Positions 1-11,620 of a DNA stretch of 60,000 nt are shown one piece after another. This DNA comes from Liolophura sinensis (lineage: Eukaryota > Mollusca > Polyplacophora > Chitonida > Chitonidae): NCBI RefSeq assembly GCF_032854445.1, contig NC_088295.1, positions 73,252,028-73,312,027 of the forward strand, given 5' to 3'. The first letter of the stretch is position 1, and every line of letters begins with the position of its first letter. A program made the translations under genes and the position numbers. The notes under the pieces were generated by a model. The model saw nothing but the letters and a program-made list of their open reading frames with translations, searched no databases and had not been told where the DNA came from.

Positions 1-1300
1 AAAATTGTCACTCGTTGCTCGCTACCATGGTAAACTCAAACAGTACCTCCGTTAAAAATATACCCCGGTTAAAACCATTCCCAGATTGGCCTCTGACATG
101 AGTTGCCGCCCTGTAACCTTTAAATCGCGACGGAGAGTAATTTTGCGAGAGAGGGTTGTTGCAAAATAACAACAGGTCATGAAATCTTGATGAATTAGTT
201 TTATGGGTAAAAATTTCACAATATTAATATCGAATTGTTGCCAGATCAAGCAGCATAGAGATCAACAATCACTAGATGGCGCCACGGTGTATATTCCATT
301 TACAGGGCCTAAATTTGTACATGTGAATCACCGTTTTCCAAAGTGCTGTCTGTTCAGGTTTGTATACGCTAGCGATAACTGAGTTTACTATACAGTTTTA
401 CAAATAAAGTTTACCCGAACAAAGAATTAAAACTGTCAAACAGGGCCATTGCATCAGTTACGACTGGATCTTGAAGCAATGAAGTTATAATTTTGTGACG
501 ACACTCACTAACAAGCATTGAAGTAACTATCTTTGGCACGCTACGCTGAGTGCACTTCTATCCATGGAGGCAGAATATGGCCCTTGTAGTGGGACCCTCT
601 GTGCTGTTTTAAAAATGGGCTAATTGTCAGTGTCGGTAAATGTCCGTACTTGGGTTGAATGTATAAAATCCTGTGATCAGACTACAAACGTGATGCAAAC
701 TAGAATGCCCAACAATCCACAATGAGTACTGGTAACATGAAGTTAAAAACATATGATATGTCTGTTTGTAAATCTGATAAAAAGCTCAGGTCTAGTCTTA
801 CATTGTAAGTTACAAATTTCCAGTTTGTGGTCCTCTGACCAGACAATAAGATTTGATCGATTAGGTCGCATCAGCTGAGTTGCATAGATTGCAAACAGTC
901 CTCTATGAACATGATTTTTTTCTTTTGTAACAATGTAATGTCTGATTCAACCTTATGTTTATATCACAGTGGTGTCCCATCAGTCATTGTAGAATGCCAC
1001 AGTTTTCATGTGTAACTTCACAGTGATGTGTCTTCAATACATTTGCACCACAGTGTTATAGACAACAGACATGACACTTTACCTAGCCACAATGTACTAT
1101 CACAAATCTGAGAAGGTGCTTATTGGGCTTTCACCTGAAGGCTTGGCTACACATATGAAAACTACAAATATCAAAATTTTTTATTTCAGCTCTTTGGTAT
1201 GACCTGACTTCGGGTGACTTTGATGTGACATAGCATGTTATTGTGTTTCGAGTATTTAAATGCATTCGTAATTAATTCTTAATTATTACATGTGGTAGGC
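1..1300. other. AT-rich DNA upstream of the NKAPD1-like exons
   Basis: No coding exon can be supported with confidence here. A short candidate first coding exon for the downstream gene lies at 722-731: ATG AGT ACT G followed by GTAACA. Its phase would join the 1425 exon to read M-S-T-G-K. The donor is weak, so this is only a suggestion. The rest is AT-rich and shows no clear promoter element or repeat. Confidence 0.4.
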
Positions 1301-1424
1301 TCTATCTTATCTGAAACGTGATCATGTCATGGTTATATAGGATGAACCTCTATTATTTCAGATATCTGGAGTATCCTTTACAAAGCAATAGGTCAGTCAG
1401 TACCAAAATGTTTTCCTTCCGAAG

Positions 1425-4400
1425 GAAAAACCCTTCTCCGCAACATTATCAGACATACGGACACTCACAACAGGGTAAGTGTACCCAGCAAATGTTTTGG
1501 AAGATCGTAACATAACTTTTGCTGTAGTCAGTTTAACATTTCTGTAGGAAACAATTTGCGATTCATTATAGCTCTTCTGTAGGACACATAATTTGCATTT
1601 CATTTCAACGTTTCTTAGGAAACAGAAATATTATGTATTTTATTGTACTGAATACATGTGTAAAGTAAACATGCTACATGTACCAGAGCAAAGTATATGT
1701 TGAATGTTCGTATTGTTGAACAGAAAGGTAGAAAATTGTCTAAGCCTACTATAAAAGGCTTTCTGTGTAATATTTTTAATTAGCTTGTGGAGGAAAATGA
1801 AATGTGGCGACAGAAAAACATGGAACCAGCAAACCAGCATGATGACAGAGACAGCCAGCAGTCTGCTTATGGCAAGGGAGATTACTCTGGCTCCTGTAAC
1901 AACCGGCGAGCACACATGGATGACTTGGAGCCACGAAGTACACACTGGATGAGGGAACTGGAGAAGTTCGAGAGCCAACAGCCTGACAGGTATGTAATCC
2001 ATTTTGTAATGGCTGTGAAGTTGCAAAATATTTGCGTGGTTAAAACTTAAGGCTTTAGCTTGAGTTCAAGCCCAGGCAAGTTGTTATGCTGGCTTATTGA
2101 GCTATAGCACTGGTCTCTGCTGATTGGTCATTGAGGTTTTGGTCAAATTCAAGTATCGCTGGTAAAGGTGTGGTTTAAGTGTGGAAGGTTTCAAGTACCT
2201 GGAGAAGAGTGGTGGTTTAGTCTGGAAACTCATTCTTGTATGCTGTAATTCTCCAACCTTTTTCAAGGTTTTTATTCAGGCATATTTTGAAGAAATTATT
2301 CTGCGTAGACTGATAAAATTACTCTTTTGGGGAAGCCCTGAAATTGGCTAATCCAATGGGTCTTTTGTCTCCAAAATCAATTGTTAAATGTGCATAAATT
2401 GCAATTGAAGTTGCTATTTCATATATACGAAAACATTGAAAAATTAGGATAAGTGAAATTTTATAGTGTACAACTCCCCTGAATTAAAATAAATGTGACT
2501 CTTTGAAATGACCCCTGACACAGTCAAAGTATTGTTTGCATAAAAGTAACTAATCTGAGATGGAAGGCTCCTGGGAGCTGGAAATAAGAAGAATGTTATT
2601 CTCAACAACAGAAAGTTGCAAAATTTCCAAAAATTTGGTTCAACACACAGTCTTACTTTGTCAGATGAATAGGCTACAACTGCAATACCAGAAAGATGTT
2701 AACAAATAGATTACACTTGATTCTGTGTAAAACCATTTCATTTGAAGTTCATGTTTATACATGTATATACAATAATGTCATTACTGCTCAGTCCCACTTC
2801 GTCTTAGTGGATTTTAGGCAGTGGACCTATACATTATGTGCGCAGTTGTCCTGATATACAGCACTCTTAAATAGCACTGTCCAGAACTCAAGTTTCAGGA
2901 TAGCTCAAGAGACATTATTAACTCAATCAAAAAAAAAAAAGTTTATTAAATATAACTGGGAATTACGTGTAATTCAGCTTTAAGAACTAAATACTGTGTT
3001 GTTTAGGAATATACTATACCACATCAGTTTGAGATTATGATATTTAGTTATTGAATTAACATGTAAATAAGATTTTCCAGGTTTCCTCCCACCATAATGC
3101 TGGCTGCAATCATTTAATTTAAATATTCTTGAGGTCGACGTAAAACACGAATCAAATAAATAAATAAATAAGTCTACCATGTCCCTACTCTTTCATTACT
3201 TGTAGTATTTTACTGTGCATGAAGTAGCAGGGGCTGGTTGTTGGGAAGTGTTTTTGTCTTTCCAATAAACATGTAAAAATTTAAATTCTTGTTTTCACTC
3301 AGGGTATTACAGATTTACCAGTAGTGTATATCTTAGTACAGTTTTGAGCACCCATTCATTATGTTGTTGTCTCATTTGACTTGGCCAGTGTGTTGATGTT
3401 TACAGATGGGGTCACGGAGGTTATAAGGAACTCTACCCAGATGATTTTAAATCGGACAGATCTGAAAGTGAAGAAGAGCAAAATCGGAAGAGGAAAAAGA
3501 AGCGAAAAAAAGAAAAGAAGTGAGAAACTGAGTTCTTTTCTACCATATATAGGCCAATTTGATCAAAGGGAAGATATTTGACCTTAGTCATCCCAGAATT
3601 GAGTGCATCCAGGTCTTCATCTTCTTGTTTATAATTAGTGTCATTGCAATACATGCATGTCCATTAAACTTTAATACATATAAGTAATATATTTTATGTA
3701 GTGTTAGTGAATACTAATATTTGTTTCTATGGTGAATTTTTTGTTCATTTGGGTTAATTACATGTACCTTTTCATGACTTGAAAGTGTAATCTTTATCTT
3801 TAGCCGTGCATTCACTTGATTTTCTTGTTGAAAGCTTGCCCATGAGGAAAGATGATGCATGTCTTATTTTATTCATTCATCTGTGCAATCTGCATGCATA
3901 GCTTATGTCATATCCCAAGCATTTGTGTCAGCACCTAATAACATTAAAAGTGATGTTAAACTTTCTTCCCTGTGTTTATGTTGATTACCATAAATACAAA
4001 ATTAATGTATTTTTCAAAAGTTGTGTGGAGTGAATTTCACAAGCTTTTGTTGCACACAAGCTAAATAGAATTGAATGAATATTCTATTTTATTCGTTTAT
4101 TTTTAATTTTAGATCGACTTATGTCATGCTTCGACATCAGCTCTAATAACAGGGAAAGCAATGTTAAACAAAATGTTAGGGGTGGCGTCTCAGAAAGTAC
4201 TGCATGTATTGACCTGAATTTTTTCATGCATATTTACTTATAACACAATGACAATGTGTGCGTATTACTTACTGTAAATTACGACTTCAGTACTTCATGT
4301 ATTGAGCTGAAATTTTGCATTTATGTGTCACCTACAGGCGAGCTCTATGGTTGTCTTGCTAGCAAATCTAATTTTTAGCTACCCTCTATGGAGTGGGGTC

Positions 4401-5474
4401 GTAGCTTATGCTGTACCTTAAGCGCTGGCGTCAGCATACAATGACAGGGAAAACAATTTTAAACAAGGTGTCTTTAAAATTACTGTATGTATTAAGCTGA
4501 GGTTTTGCACGCAGAAGGGCACAATAGTATGAGGTGGATGTTTCATCGTTGTTGTATGTATATGAAATATCATATATTACTGAATTCCTGACCGTGTATT
4601 TTGTATTAGAATCAATGTTAAACAAAATGTTGGAGTTGTATCTCAGACAGTACTGCATGTATTGACTTGAAGTTTTACATGCATATATAGCACAGTGATT
4701 AGTGGGGAAGTGTATGTTTCATCGCTGATGCTCAGTGTGCGTATTAATTTCCGTAAATTACCAAATTTATTAATTATTTTATTTGATTGGTGTTTTACGC
4801 CGTACTCAAGAGTATTTCACTTATGCGACGGCGGCCAGCATTATGGTGGGAGGAAACCAGCCCGGGGGAAACCCACGACCATTCGCAGGTTGCTGACAGA
4901 CCTTCCCATGAACAATTACCAAGTTCATGACTTCAGTAATTTATGTATAGAGCTGAAGTTTTTCAATTAATGTGTCCCCTACAGGCAAGTTCAGTGATAG
5001 CCTTGCTGCCAAATGTTTTTCTTTTTTTTTTTTTTTTTGCAGTTACTTGTATGTCTTGATGAGTAACACAACAATAATATAGGAATAATTCTATTGTATA
5101 ATTATTGTTCTTTCAGATCCAAGAAACGTAAGAAGTCAAAGCATGATGCAGAAAAAGAGAGCAACTCCGATTCTAGTCCTCACAAATATGATGAAAAGTC
5201 TTGTCAAAAGAGGAAACGACAGAAAGAGCACAAGAAAAAATCCTCACATAAACTTTCACACGACAGAAAGATAAAGTCTCGTCACAAGAGAAAAGGTGAG
5301 AAAGATAACAGGAAAAATGAACACGAAAGACAATCTGCACACGCTGACGTGTCACACAGTGAAAATGGTAGTGACTTTTGCCGGACTAAACGCCCAAAGC
5401 GACGAAGCTATGATCGCAATGTCGCAGAATCTCATGTTGGTAAATCCACCTCATCAAGCTCAGAGTCAGACTAA
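1425..5474 (+). CDS. NKAPD1: NKAPD1-like protein (NKAP domain containing 1), 3' exons
   Basis: Four exons are seen: about 1425-1474 (acceptor uncertain, donor GTAAGT), 1784-1989 (donor GTATGT), 3406-3519 (donor GTGAGA) and 5117-5474, ending in TAA. Read through the junctions they give LLRNIIRHTD, then VEENEMW, then PDRWGHGGYKELYPDDF, then a Lys/Arg/Ser/Asp-rich tail. These blocks match the conserved core of vertebrate NKAPD1 in order, including the PDRWGH-YKELYP signature across an intron. The tail (about 115 residues, ending in a Ser/Glu/Asp run) is of the basic, SR/NKAP-like low-complexity type, which suggests a nuclear role in RNA processing; that role is inferred. The true start lies upstream, possibly at 722. 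The last intron carries an inverted SINE tail. Identification rests on motif recall, not a database search. Confidence 0.82.
3073..3172 (+). repeat. SINE 3' fragment (type I)
   Basis: The fragment has the shared block TTTCCTCCCACCATAATGCT, then TATTCTTGAG, a GTAAAAC motif and an AATCAAATAAATAAATAA tail. It lies in the second intron of the NKAPD1-like gene and is degenerate in the middle. Confidence 0.75.
4765..4911 (-). repeat. SINE 3' half (type I), inverted
   Basis: On the plus strand it reads TTTGATTGGTGTTTTACGCC, then ACTCAAGAGTATTTCACTTA, then CAGCATTATGGTGGGAGGAA. This is the reverse complement of the type I SINE tail. It lies in the last intron of the NKAPD1-like gene. The tRNA-like head is missing. 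Confidence 0.85.
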
Positions 5475-5815
5475 AAGCTCATTAACCTTGCCAAATGAAA
5501 GAATTTTTGTTTTTAATTATTAGTAAATACTGTCAGTGTGAAGTTGGTTGCCATTATGATCTTTTTATTGCAACTCGTATGACTTTTTATGCAATTTTAT
5601 TACGGAAATATTTGTAGATTGTTTTTATATTCTTCTTGTAACAGGTGGAACATGCATCCTTAACTCCTGTTCCATTTTAGACATCTAGCAGAATACGTGG
5701 CATCTGAATTTGACATGCTCCATTATGTATTCAGAGGGCAGATGAATTCTATGCAAAGTTGGTGTATAAGTTTTTATCCAAACTCTTCCTTTGTTTATAA
5801 AATAATGACTTTTGT

Positions 5816-5821
5816 AATAAA
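5816..5821 (+). promoter_or_regulatory. Candidate poly(A) signal of the NKAPD1-like gene
   Basis: AATAAA lies 342 bases past the stop codon, in AT-rich DNA typical of a 3' UTR. It is the first canonical hexamer I see after the stop. Confidence 0.45.
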
Positions 5822-6135
5822 ATTTGTTTCACCGTCCTTTTTTATATCAGAAATTCAGAATACCCTGGTTTTCAAATTAAGCCTGTTATTCGTCTAGATT
5901 TTAAGACACAGTAGGATGTAGTTTATGTATAGAGATGCTCGATCTTCCATATCTCAATCTGTTCACCCAAAATTGAGGTAAAAATCGGGTTCTTTGGATA
6001 TAAGCTGTATTTAGAGAATTTTAGGAAACTTGTATACGTGCGACGTTTTCAGATTAAAATCAGAGTTATCCTTCCTTGTTGTTTTATTGATATATTCACG
6101 TGATGTGATTATTTCAAACATTTTTACAGTGTATC

Positions 6136-6203
6136 AAAACCGTCGTGTAAGTGAATTATTCTTGAGTACCGCATAAAACACCAATCAAATAAATAAATAA
6201 ATA
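6136..6203 (+). repeat. SINE tail fragment (type I)
   Basis: It reads CCGTCGTGTAAGTGAATTAT, then TCTTGAGTACCGCATAAAAC, then ACCAATCAAATAAATAAATA. Only the last ~65 bases of the element are present. Confidence 0.75.
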
Positions 6204-6407
6204 TTTCTTGATGTGGCATTCAGCGATAATCATTCATCCATTCATTTCCTAATGAAAGATTAAGTTTTGTATTGTCAGAAGTTTTATATTGTGCTTTATT
6301 TTCCACGTTGTTTGACCATGGTACATGGAAGTAGTGTTGTCCTTTTATCGCCTCAACCCTCCCTTTTGTTCCACACCTTGCTCCCTCTTAGTTGGCTATA
6401 CATAAAT

Positions 6408-6644
6408 CGGTGTCGTAATGACCCAGGAGTCTCTCACCAATGCGGTCGCTGTGAGTTCAAGTCCAGCTCATGCTGGCGGCCGTACGTGAGAAGGTCTGCC
6501 AGCAACCTGCGGATGGTCGTGGGTTTCCCCCGTGCTCTGCCCGGTTTCCACCCACCATAATGCTGGCCGCCGTCGTATAAGTGAAATATTCTTGAGTACG
6601 GCGTAAAACACCAATCAAAAAAAAAAAAAAAAAAAAAAAAAAAA
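6408..6644 (+). repeat. SINE (type I), 5'-truncated, with long A tail
   Basis: It runs from GTAATGACCCAGGAGTCTC through the B-box-like GAGTTCAAGTCC, the central GGTCTGCCAGCAACCTGC and the 3' AAAACACCAATC, and ends in about 25 A. The A-box half of the tRNA-like head is missing. Confidence 0.88.
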
Positions 6645-7099
6645 TAAATCGGTGTTTTGGCTTGCTCTTCCTTTAGTGTCAAATTTTACTCTTTACATTC
6701 TAGATCATTTCTGTTTTAATCCTAACACACATTGTATCTATATTCCCGTTGCTTCCACAATATTGGTGTGGCCTCGAGCTCTTAGATCGGTAGAACGTGT
6801 TCAGATCGTTATTTTGAATCGTTATATTCACTAACCTGGAGCTGGGTCCCGTTACTTGAGCTGGCTTTAAAGTGTCAAAGCTGTGCGCGACGAAAACAGG
6901 TTTTCCGTGAATCAGACCACCTTATTATGCAGGAATAATGGAGATCGTGACGTCACATTTAAGATAAATGTAGCCAAGGCATCCACTCTGATAGCATCCG
7001 AGGTTTGCAAACCACGAAATGGCGTGGCTCTGTTGCCACGGTGGACTAGGATCCTCTTCCTAAAATAAAGATGATCTGATGTTTTCACAATAGTTTCTT

Positions 7100-8800
7100 A
7101 TCGTCCATTATCCAATATGGCGATTAGCAAGTTTGGATTGACATCAGATTTTCATCGGAGGGGACATTTTACCCTGTGTTGTCGTGTTAAGAGTTTCAGT
7201 GGCTGTAACCTCTATTAAACTTTTTCATGTCATCGATGTCTTTTCCGCTAGTGATATGTCTTTCTACGAGGCATGAACCCAATTTCTCTCCCTTGTATAT
7301 ATCTCTGTGTCTGCTAACGTGGTTTGGCTCGCATCTCCTTGGTCTCCTTGTATAATCTCCGTATCCTTTTTCACCTCATTCGTCTCTTTCATCCATCTAC
7401 TCACATTACTCGGGTATTTTCTCTGAACATTTCTGGCCCTCCTCTTCGCAGCAGCACCGTTGCGATTCGTAGATTAAACAATGGCCGTAGCTCTGTAGAG
7501 ACTAGCATTGGATTAGGTATAGCACACTCCCTGGCTGGTAGTGGATATCAGCTTCGTCAGAAATTCGGGTAGATTCGTGTGTTTTGGCTGTTCTTCCCTG
7601 AACATTTTCTTTGTCGTGCTCGCCTGATAGCATTTATCGTTGCCTTGTGCATTTGGTAGTTTGCGCCCTCTGGTTCCCTGTGGTACATGTCGACCAGCGA
7701 GATGTATGTCTCTAACATTTCCCTTGTACGACTCTATGAGTGTTTGGTCGAGTGAAATGATATTATGCGTGTTCAGCATTGCTTTTTCCATGATATGTAT
7801 GTCCATAGCATGGAAGGTCTCATACGCCCCATTGTCCAGTGTTATGTCCACTCTCCTTTTTTCTCGTTGACTTAAGCATCTTCAGACTCCCTCACTGCAC
7901 CGTTGGGTGTCTCCCATTCATAAGATTCGACTTTAGCCTTTTGCAAAGAGTCTTATTGACTTGTGTTAGTCGTATATCTCTCACATCATTGTCTTTGTCT
8001 TTAGTTCATTTACTCCGTCTGATTATAGGCGAACAGTTTAGATAACGTTTGTAATGTTAGTCTTTCACTTCATTTTTTTCTGCCCTTCTTGGTTTTCTCT
8101 TTTCCTGCCTTGTTTTCCCCCAGTCTGCTTAGGCTCCTATCTCTCTCTGATTCTGTTCACAACATATTTATTTCCCCTGTTTTTCTGTATATTTTCCCCA
8201 AGGCCTTCTTTGTCATGGTCGCTTGCATGTTTGCTCTTGACAATGTTTCTCTGACGGGTTAACACTTCCCTTATCTTGTCACCTCATTGTTCATGTATTG
8301 ACCAGTCATTAGACCTACATTTTTAGCATATTTCCTGCCCTGAACCTGTTAATTTTCCATATTGTGTAGCGGAATGACCTATAATGTTGTATGCCCTTCT
8401 GCCTCCCTTTCTCTCAACTTTTCTCCCAAGCTGGTCTTTTGCTCCTGAGATCTATTCATATATAATAGCCCATTTGACTTCTTTTTGCCCCTGACATGTC
8501 TTTAATCCTCACGCAGAGTTTGGTTGTTTTCGCCTACTCTCTGTCTTGGTGTTTTTATATCTCTGGGTTTTGCCTTTCCTCTTAAAGACTTAGCTGTTTT
8601 AATCCCTTATGCCATATGGAGGTTTTCCTTCTTCACCGCACTGTGATTTTCTAAAACATTCTTCTTGGGTTCGCTTTCGCCTCCATCATTTTTTTCCTCT
8701 CGACACAGGCTCTCTGCTGATTTGCTGTCTCCGATTATGTCTGCCATCTTCTCCGCACTCAGAATTGTTTGGTTGTCAAATAAATAAGAACGGAAATGCT
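7100..8800 (-). repeat. Pyrimidine-rich DNA related to the Crypton-associated repeat at 15.4-16.1 and 20.2-20.6 kb
   Basis: The plus strand is T/C-rich and read in reverse gives broken basic coding-like stretches. By eye, 7340-7480 resembles 15700-15850 (both carry CGTCTCTTTC and TGAACATTTC). The segment near 7880-7920 resembles 15430 and 20183 (CACTGCA-CG followed by a GGCGTC or GTGTCTCC block). The segment 8440-8590 resembles 20400-20560 (TATATAATAGCC, then TTGGTTGTTTTCGCC against TGTGGTTGTTTTGGC). No intact reading frame survives. I infer remnants of one repeat family in minus orientation. It could instead be an unrelated pyrimidine-rich repeat that picked up the recombinase piece at only one site. 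Confidence 0.5.
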
Positions 8801-8992
8801 GAAATATATCAGAAATATGTTAAACAAAGACAACGGGCGGAAAAGCGGCTTTTTAGCAGTTACTTTTACAACATTTCTCAAGCTTTTTTTCTCAACAAGT
8901 GCAGACAAACATTTATGGTCATTGTATAATTCCTATAATCTTGGGGGGTAGCGTTCAATTTCACTTTCATGACCCAGTGGTTATGGTGGTAC

Positions 8993-9188
8993 AACCTAGC
9001 ACGGTGACCGAGGGACCTCCCACCACAGCGGTCGCTGTGAGTCTGGCTCATGCTGGCTTCCTCTTTGGTTGTACGTGGGAAGGTCTGTCAGCAACTTGTG
9101 GATGGTCGTGGATTTTCCCGGGGCTTTGCCCGATTTCCTCCTACCATAATTGAAATGTTCTTAAGAATGGCGTAAAACACCAGTCAAA
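8993..9188 (+). repeat. SINE (type I), diverged
   Basis: It contains GCGGTCGCTGTGAGT, CGTGGGAAGGTCTGTCAGCA, ATGGTCGTGG and GGCGTAAAACACCAGTCAAA. A similar copy occurs at the matching place beside unit C (21486-21645), so the insertion appears to predate the duplication of this region. Confidence 0.8.
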
Positions 9189-9206
9189 TACAGGAACATA
9201 TTTAAA

Positions 9207-10130
9207 TTCATCTTCTTTAGCATGACTAAAATTTGAAAACACCTATATGCCGGATATGCCTGCCTGTTGTAACGTCCAGATGTAGGCTTCAAGAACATTC
9301 AGAAGTATGTATTTTTGGTCACAGCCTGTCAAATCGTCGTCAGCATATGGCTTTCGGGCAATAGCAATGGATAGGTTAGAGTTCATGTCCATGTACTCTA
9401 AAACTGAAATAAATCCCTGTTATGTTTGTATTAATTCATTTAGTTACTTGGTTGATCTTTTACGCTGTATTTAAGAATATTACATTTATACAACGGCGGC
9501 CAGCATTTAGGCGAGAGGAAACCGAACACAGCCCGGGGAAAACCTGAGACTATCTACAGGTTCCTGCCAGACATTCCCAGGTACAGCCAGAGAGGAAGCC
9601 AGCATGAGCTGGACTTGTACTCACAGCCACTGCACTGGTGAGAGGCTCCTGGGTCATTGCGCCGCGCTGTCTTGCTATCTACTATGGCCACGGAGGCCCT
9701 TCTTATGTTTTTATGATGTTTTTTTTGTACAAAAATGGCAAATAAAAGCATTGCCTTTCCCCATAAATCGTATCCAGCTCTGAATTTTTTTGTCATCCTC
9801 GATCATGCAGTGTGCTTCTGTGTAATTTTCAGTGTGTTTTGATGTATAAGCCTCCTGTGGGGCATAGAAAATGAAAGGAAAGTTTAACCATTGCATGTAC
9901 AATCGGTTGAAGTCTCTGTGATCATTCTACAAAAGCACTTGTAAGTTTGTGGTCGGACAGCCTCTGATTAAGTCTTTACATTATCAGCATCAAGACGCGT
10001 ATGTATGACATCCATATATTACACGTTTTTATCACATGACCATTGATATGCTCTTCGGGGAGGTCTTTTCCAAATCTCACTTTTCGAAAGATAGATAGAG
10101 ACAGGCATTCTCTCCATACAATACTGGAGA
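9207..10130. repeat. Segment duplicated at 21660-22500 (units A and C)
   Basis: Blocks shared in the same order with 21.66-22.50 kb include CGGGCAATAGCAATGGATAG, then AAAGTTTAACCATTGCATGT with ACAATCGGTTGAAGTCTCTG, then CAGCCTCTGATTAAGTCTTT. It is the upstream flank of membrane-protein copy A. The inverted SINE at 9436-9702 interrupts it and is absent from the unit C side. No gene is seen in it. Confidence 0.7.
9436..9702 (-). repeat. SINE (type I), near full length, inverted
   Basis: In reverse it starts with an AGGGCCTCCGTGGCC head, has a B-box region (GTACAAGTCCAGC), and ends with the AAGATCAACCAAGTAA-like tail. The tRNA-like head, central domain and tail are all present but diverged. Confidence 0.8.
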
Positions 10131-10744
10131 AAAACATATGTTTATTTTTACCTAATATGGTGCTGGTACCAAAGAATAATTCATTTACGTGACGCTAGTC
10201 AAGAAATGGCTTCAACACTCGACTTCATACCATTATGAGATAATGGGGCCATTAGGGGAGAGGCGGGAATAACACCGAAAACAACCAATCTCTCCATTTT
10301 GTTAATATATAACGGTCTAAGTTGTATTGTTATGTTTTGGACACGGCCATGCCAATGGAATGGGTGGGAAATAATTCATCCATTTAGACCGAGGCACGTG
10401 ACTGTTATTGACCAATAAATGCACACTTCCCGCAGCACCTCTCCATGTCAGTTCGAGGTCGAAATTCGAACATAACAGTTCTTCGCCGACAGAGGAATTT
10501 TAAGGAAATGGAGTCGAACTATTAAAAAAAATGTCAGAAGTGAACGATTTATTTCATGGAGGAACTTGTAAATTCAGTTGAACCTTAAATGAAAGGTACT
10601 TCCTGATATTGTGGAGGTGTCGATAATTTGATGACCGTGTGGAGCCCATTTCGTCAGACTCGGGCCTACATGCAACTTTTTCAACTCAAGTCACACAGTG
10701 TCTGTGTGACGGTAGTTATGGAGCCAGGCGTACTGAACACCACG

Positions 10745-10855
10745 GTGGTTTGTGTATCGCCGACGGAATCCTGCATCACGGGAGATGTCTGCCATCATCG
10801 AGCGCAAGCTGTTCACTCCCATCGCTTGCTTGTAATACCAGCAATCCGTCGCTTT
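10745..10855 (-). pseudogene. Crypton-type tyrosine recombinase fragment (upstream of copy A)
   Basis: In reverse it reads AMGVNSLRSMMADIS, then RDAGFRRRYTNH, and then loses similarity. This matches the segment of Crypton/DUF3504 recombinases just before the catalytic H-x-x-R motif. The catalytic part is missing. A longer relative is at 15.88-16.10 kb. The A/B homology appears to start here. Confidence 0.7.
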
Positions 10856-11396
10856 TGGAGGGGTTACTAGTAAGAGGACGTTGAAAAAGCTCATCGCCGG
10901 TGCCCATGCTGCGCTAATCCAGATATAGTACCTAGATGCTTGTTTGATGGTGTTTTTTCATAAACGGGATACGTGGCTTTTGGCCACATGGTGATGGTAA
11001 ATATTTCACCTTTAAGCTTAACTGCTTGACCAGTTGTATGTAAATTTAATTTTGCCTTTGTCCTCGGAAAATGTGAGCTGTCGAATTTTAAAGAAAACAG
11101 ACGTTCTGACAGCATAACCCAGCCTCCATATTTTATTAGCGAAATGGAACCACCCAGGCGTCTGTATATAGATTATCAGTTTTAACACACTTCCCTAACC
11201 ATTGCCTTCAGTGTTAAAGGTTTTGGAGGTTTCCTAGAATGTCCTTTTACTTGAACCAACTCACAGTCCATTGATGCCAATGGAAACTATGGCGTCATAA
11301 GTCTTTTGTCACACAACGTCAGATATGTTGCGTTCTACGGCTTCATTAATGTCTGCTCACTATGACGTCTCAGTGTGACGCTTCAGTAGAATATGA

Positions 11397-11620
11397 TGAC
11401 GTCATTTCTCCCGTTTCGGGGTTCTGATTTATCACAACTACGTCACAGACTGTGACGTCATAATGCTTCAGCGATATTACTGTTGTTAGTTACATGTACG
11501 TTGTGACATGACTTACAGCCGTGTATTACATCGAGACTTCACTGATATAAGAGTTTCCGCCGCGCCCCTGTGTTTGGTGCCACCAAAGTTTGGTTATGAA
11601 CTTACCACACCCTACAGATA
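11397..11620 (+). promoter_or_regulatory. Promoter region of copy A, with two CRE palindromes
   Basis: Two perfect TGACGTCA palindromes (CREB/ATF type) lie at 11397-11404 and 11453-11460. A TATAA element lies at 11546-11550, and the ATG follows at 11621. From 11445 onward the block is nearly identical to those before copies B (16612-16789) and C (22885-23069). Promoter function is inferred from conservation and position. Confidence 0.6.

Noticed and set aside
10628-10884. Plus-strand open frames with an EGF-like Cys pattern (CLCDGSYGARR, CIADG)
   Set aside because: The same DNA on the minus strand matches the Crypton recombinase motif, also seen at 15.9-16.1 kb; the plus frames are its shadow.
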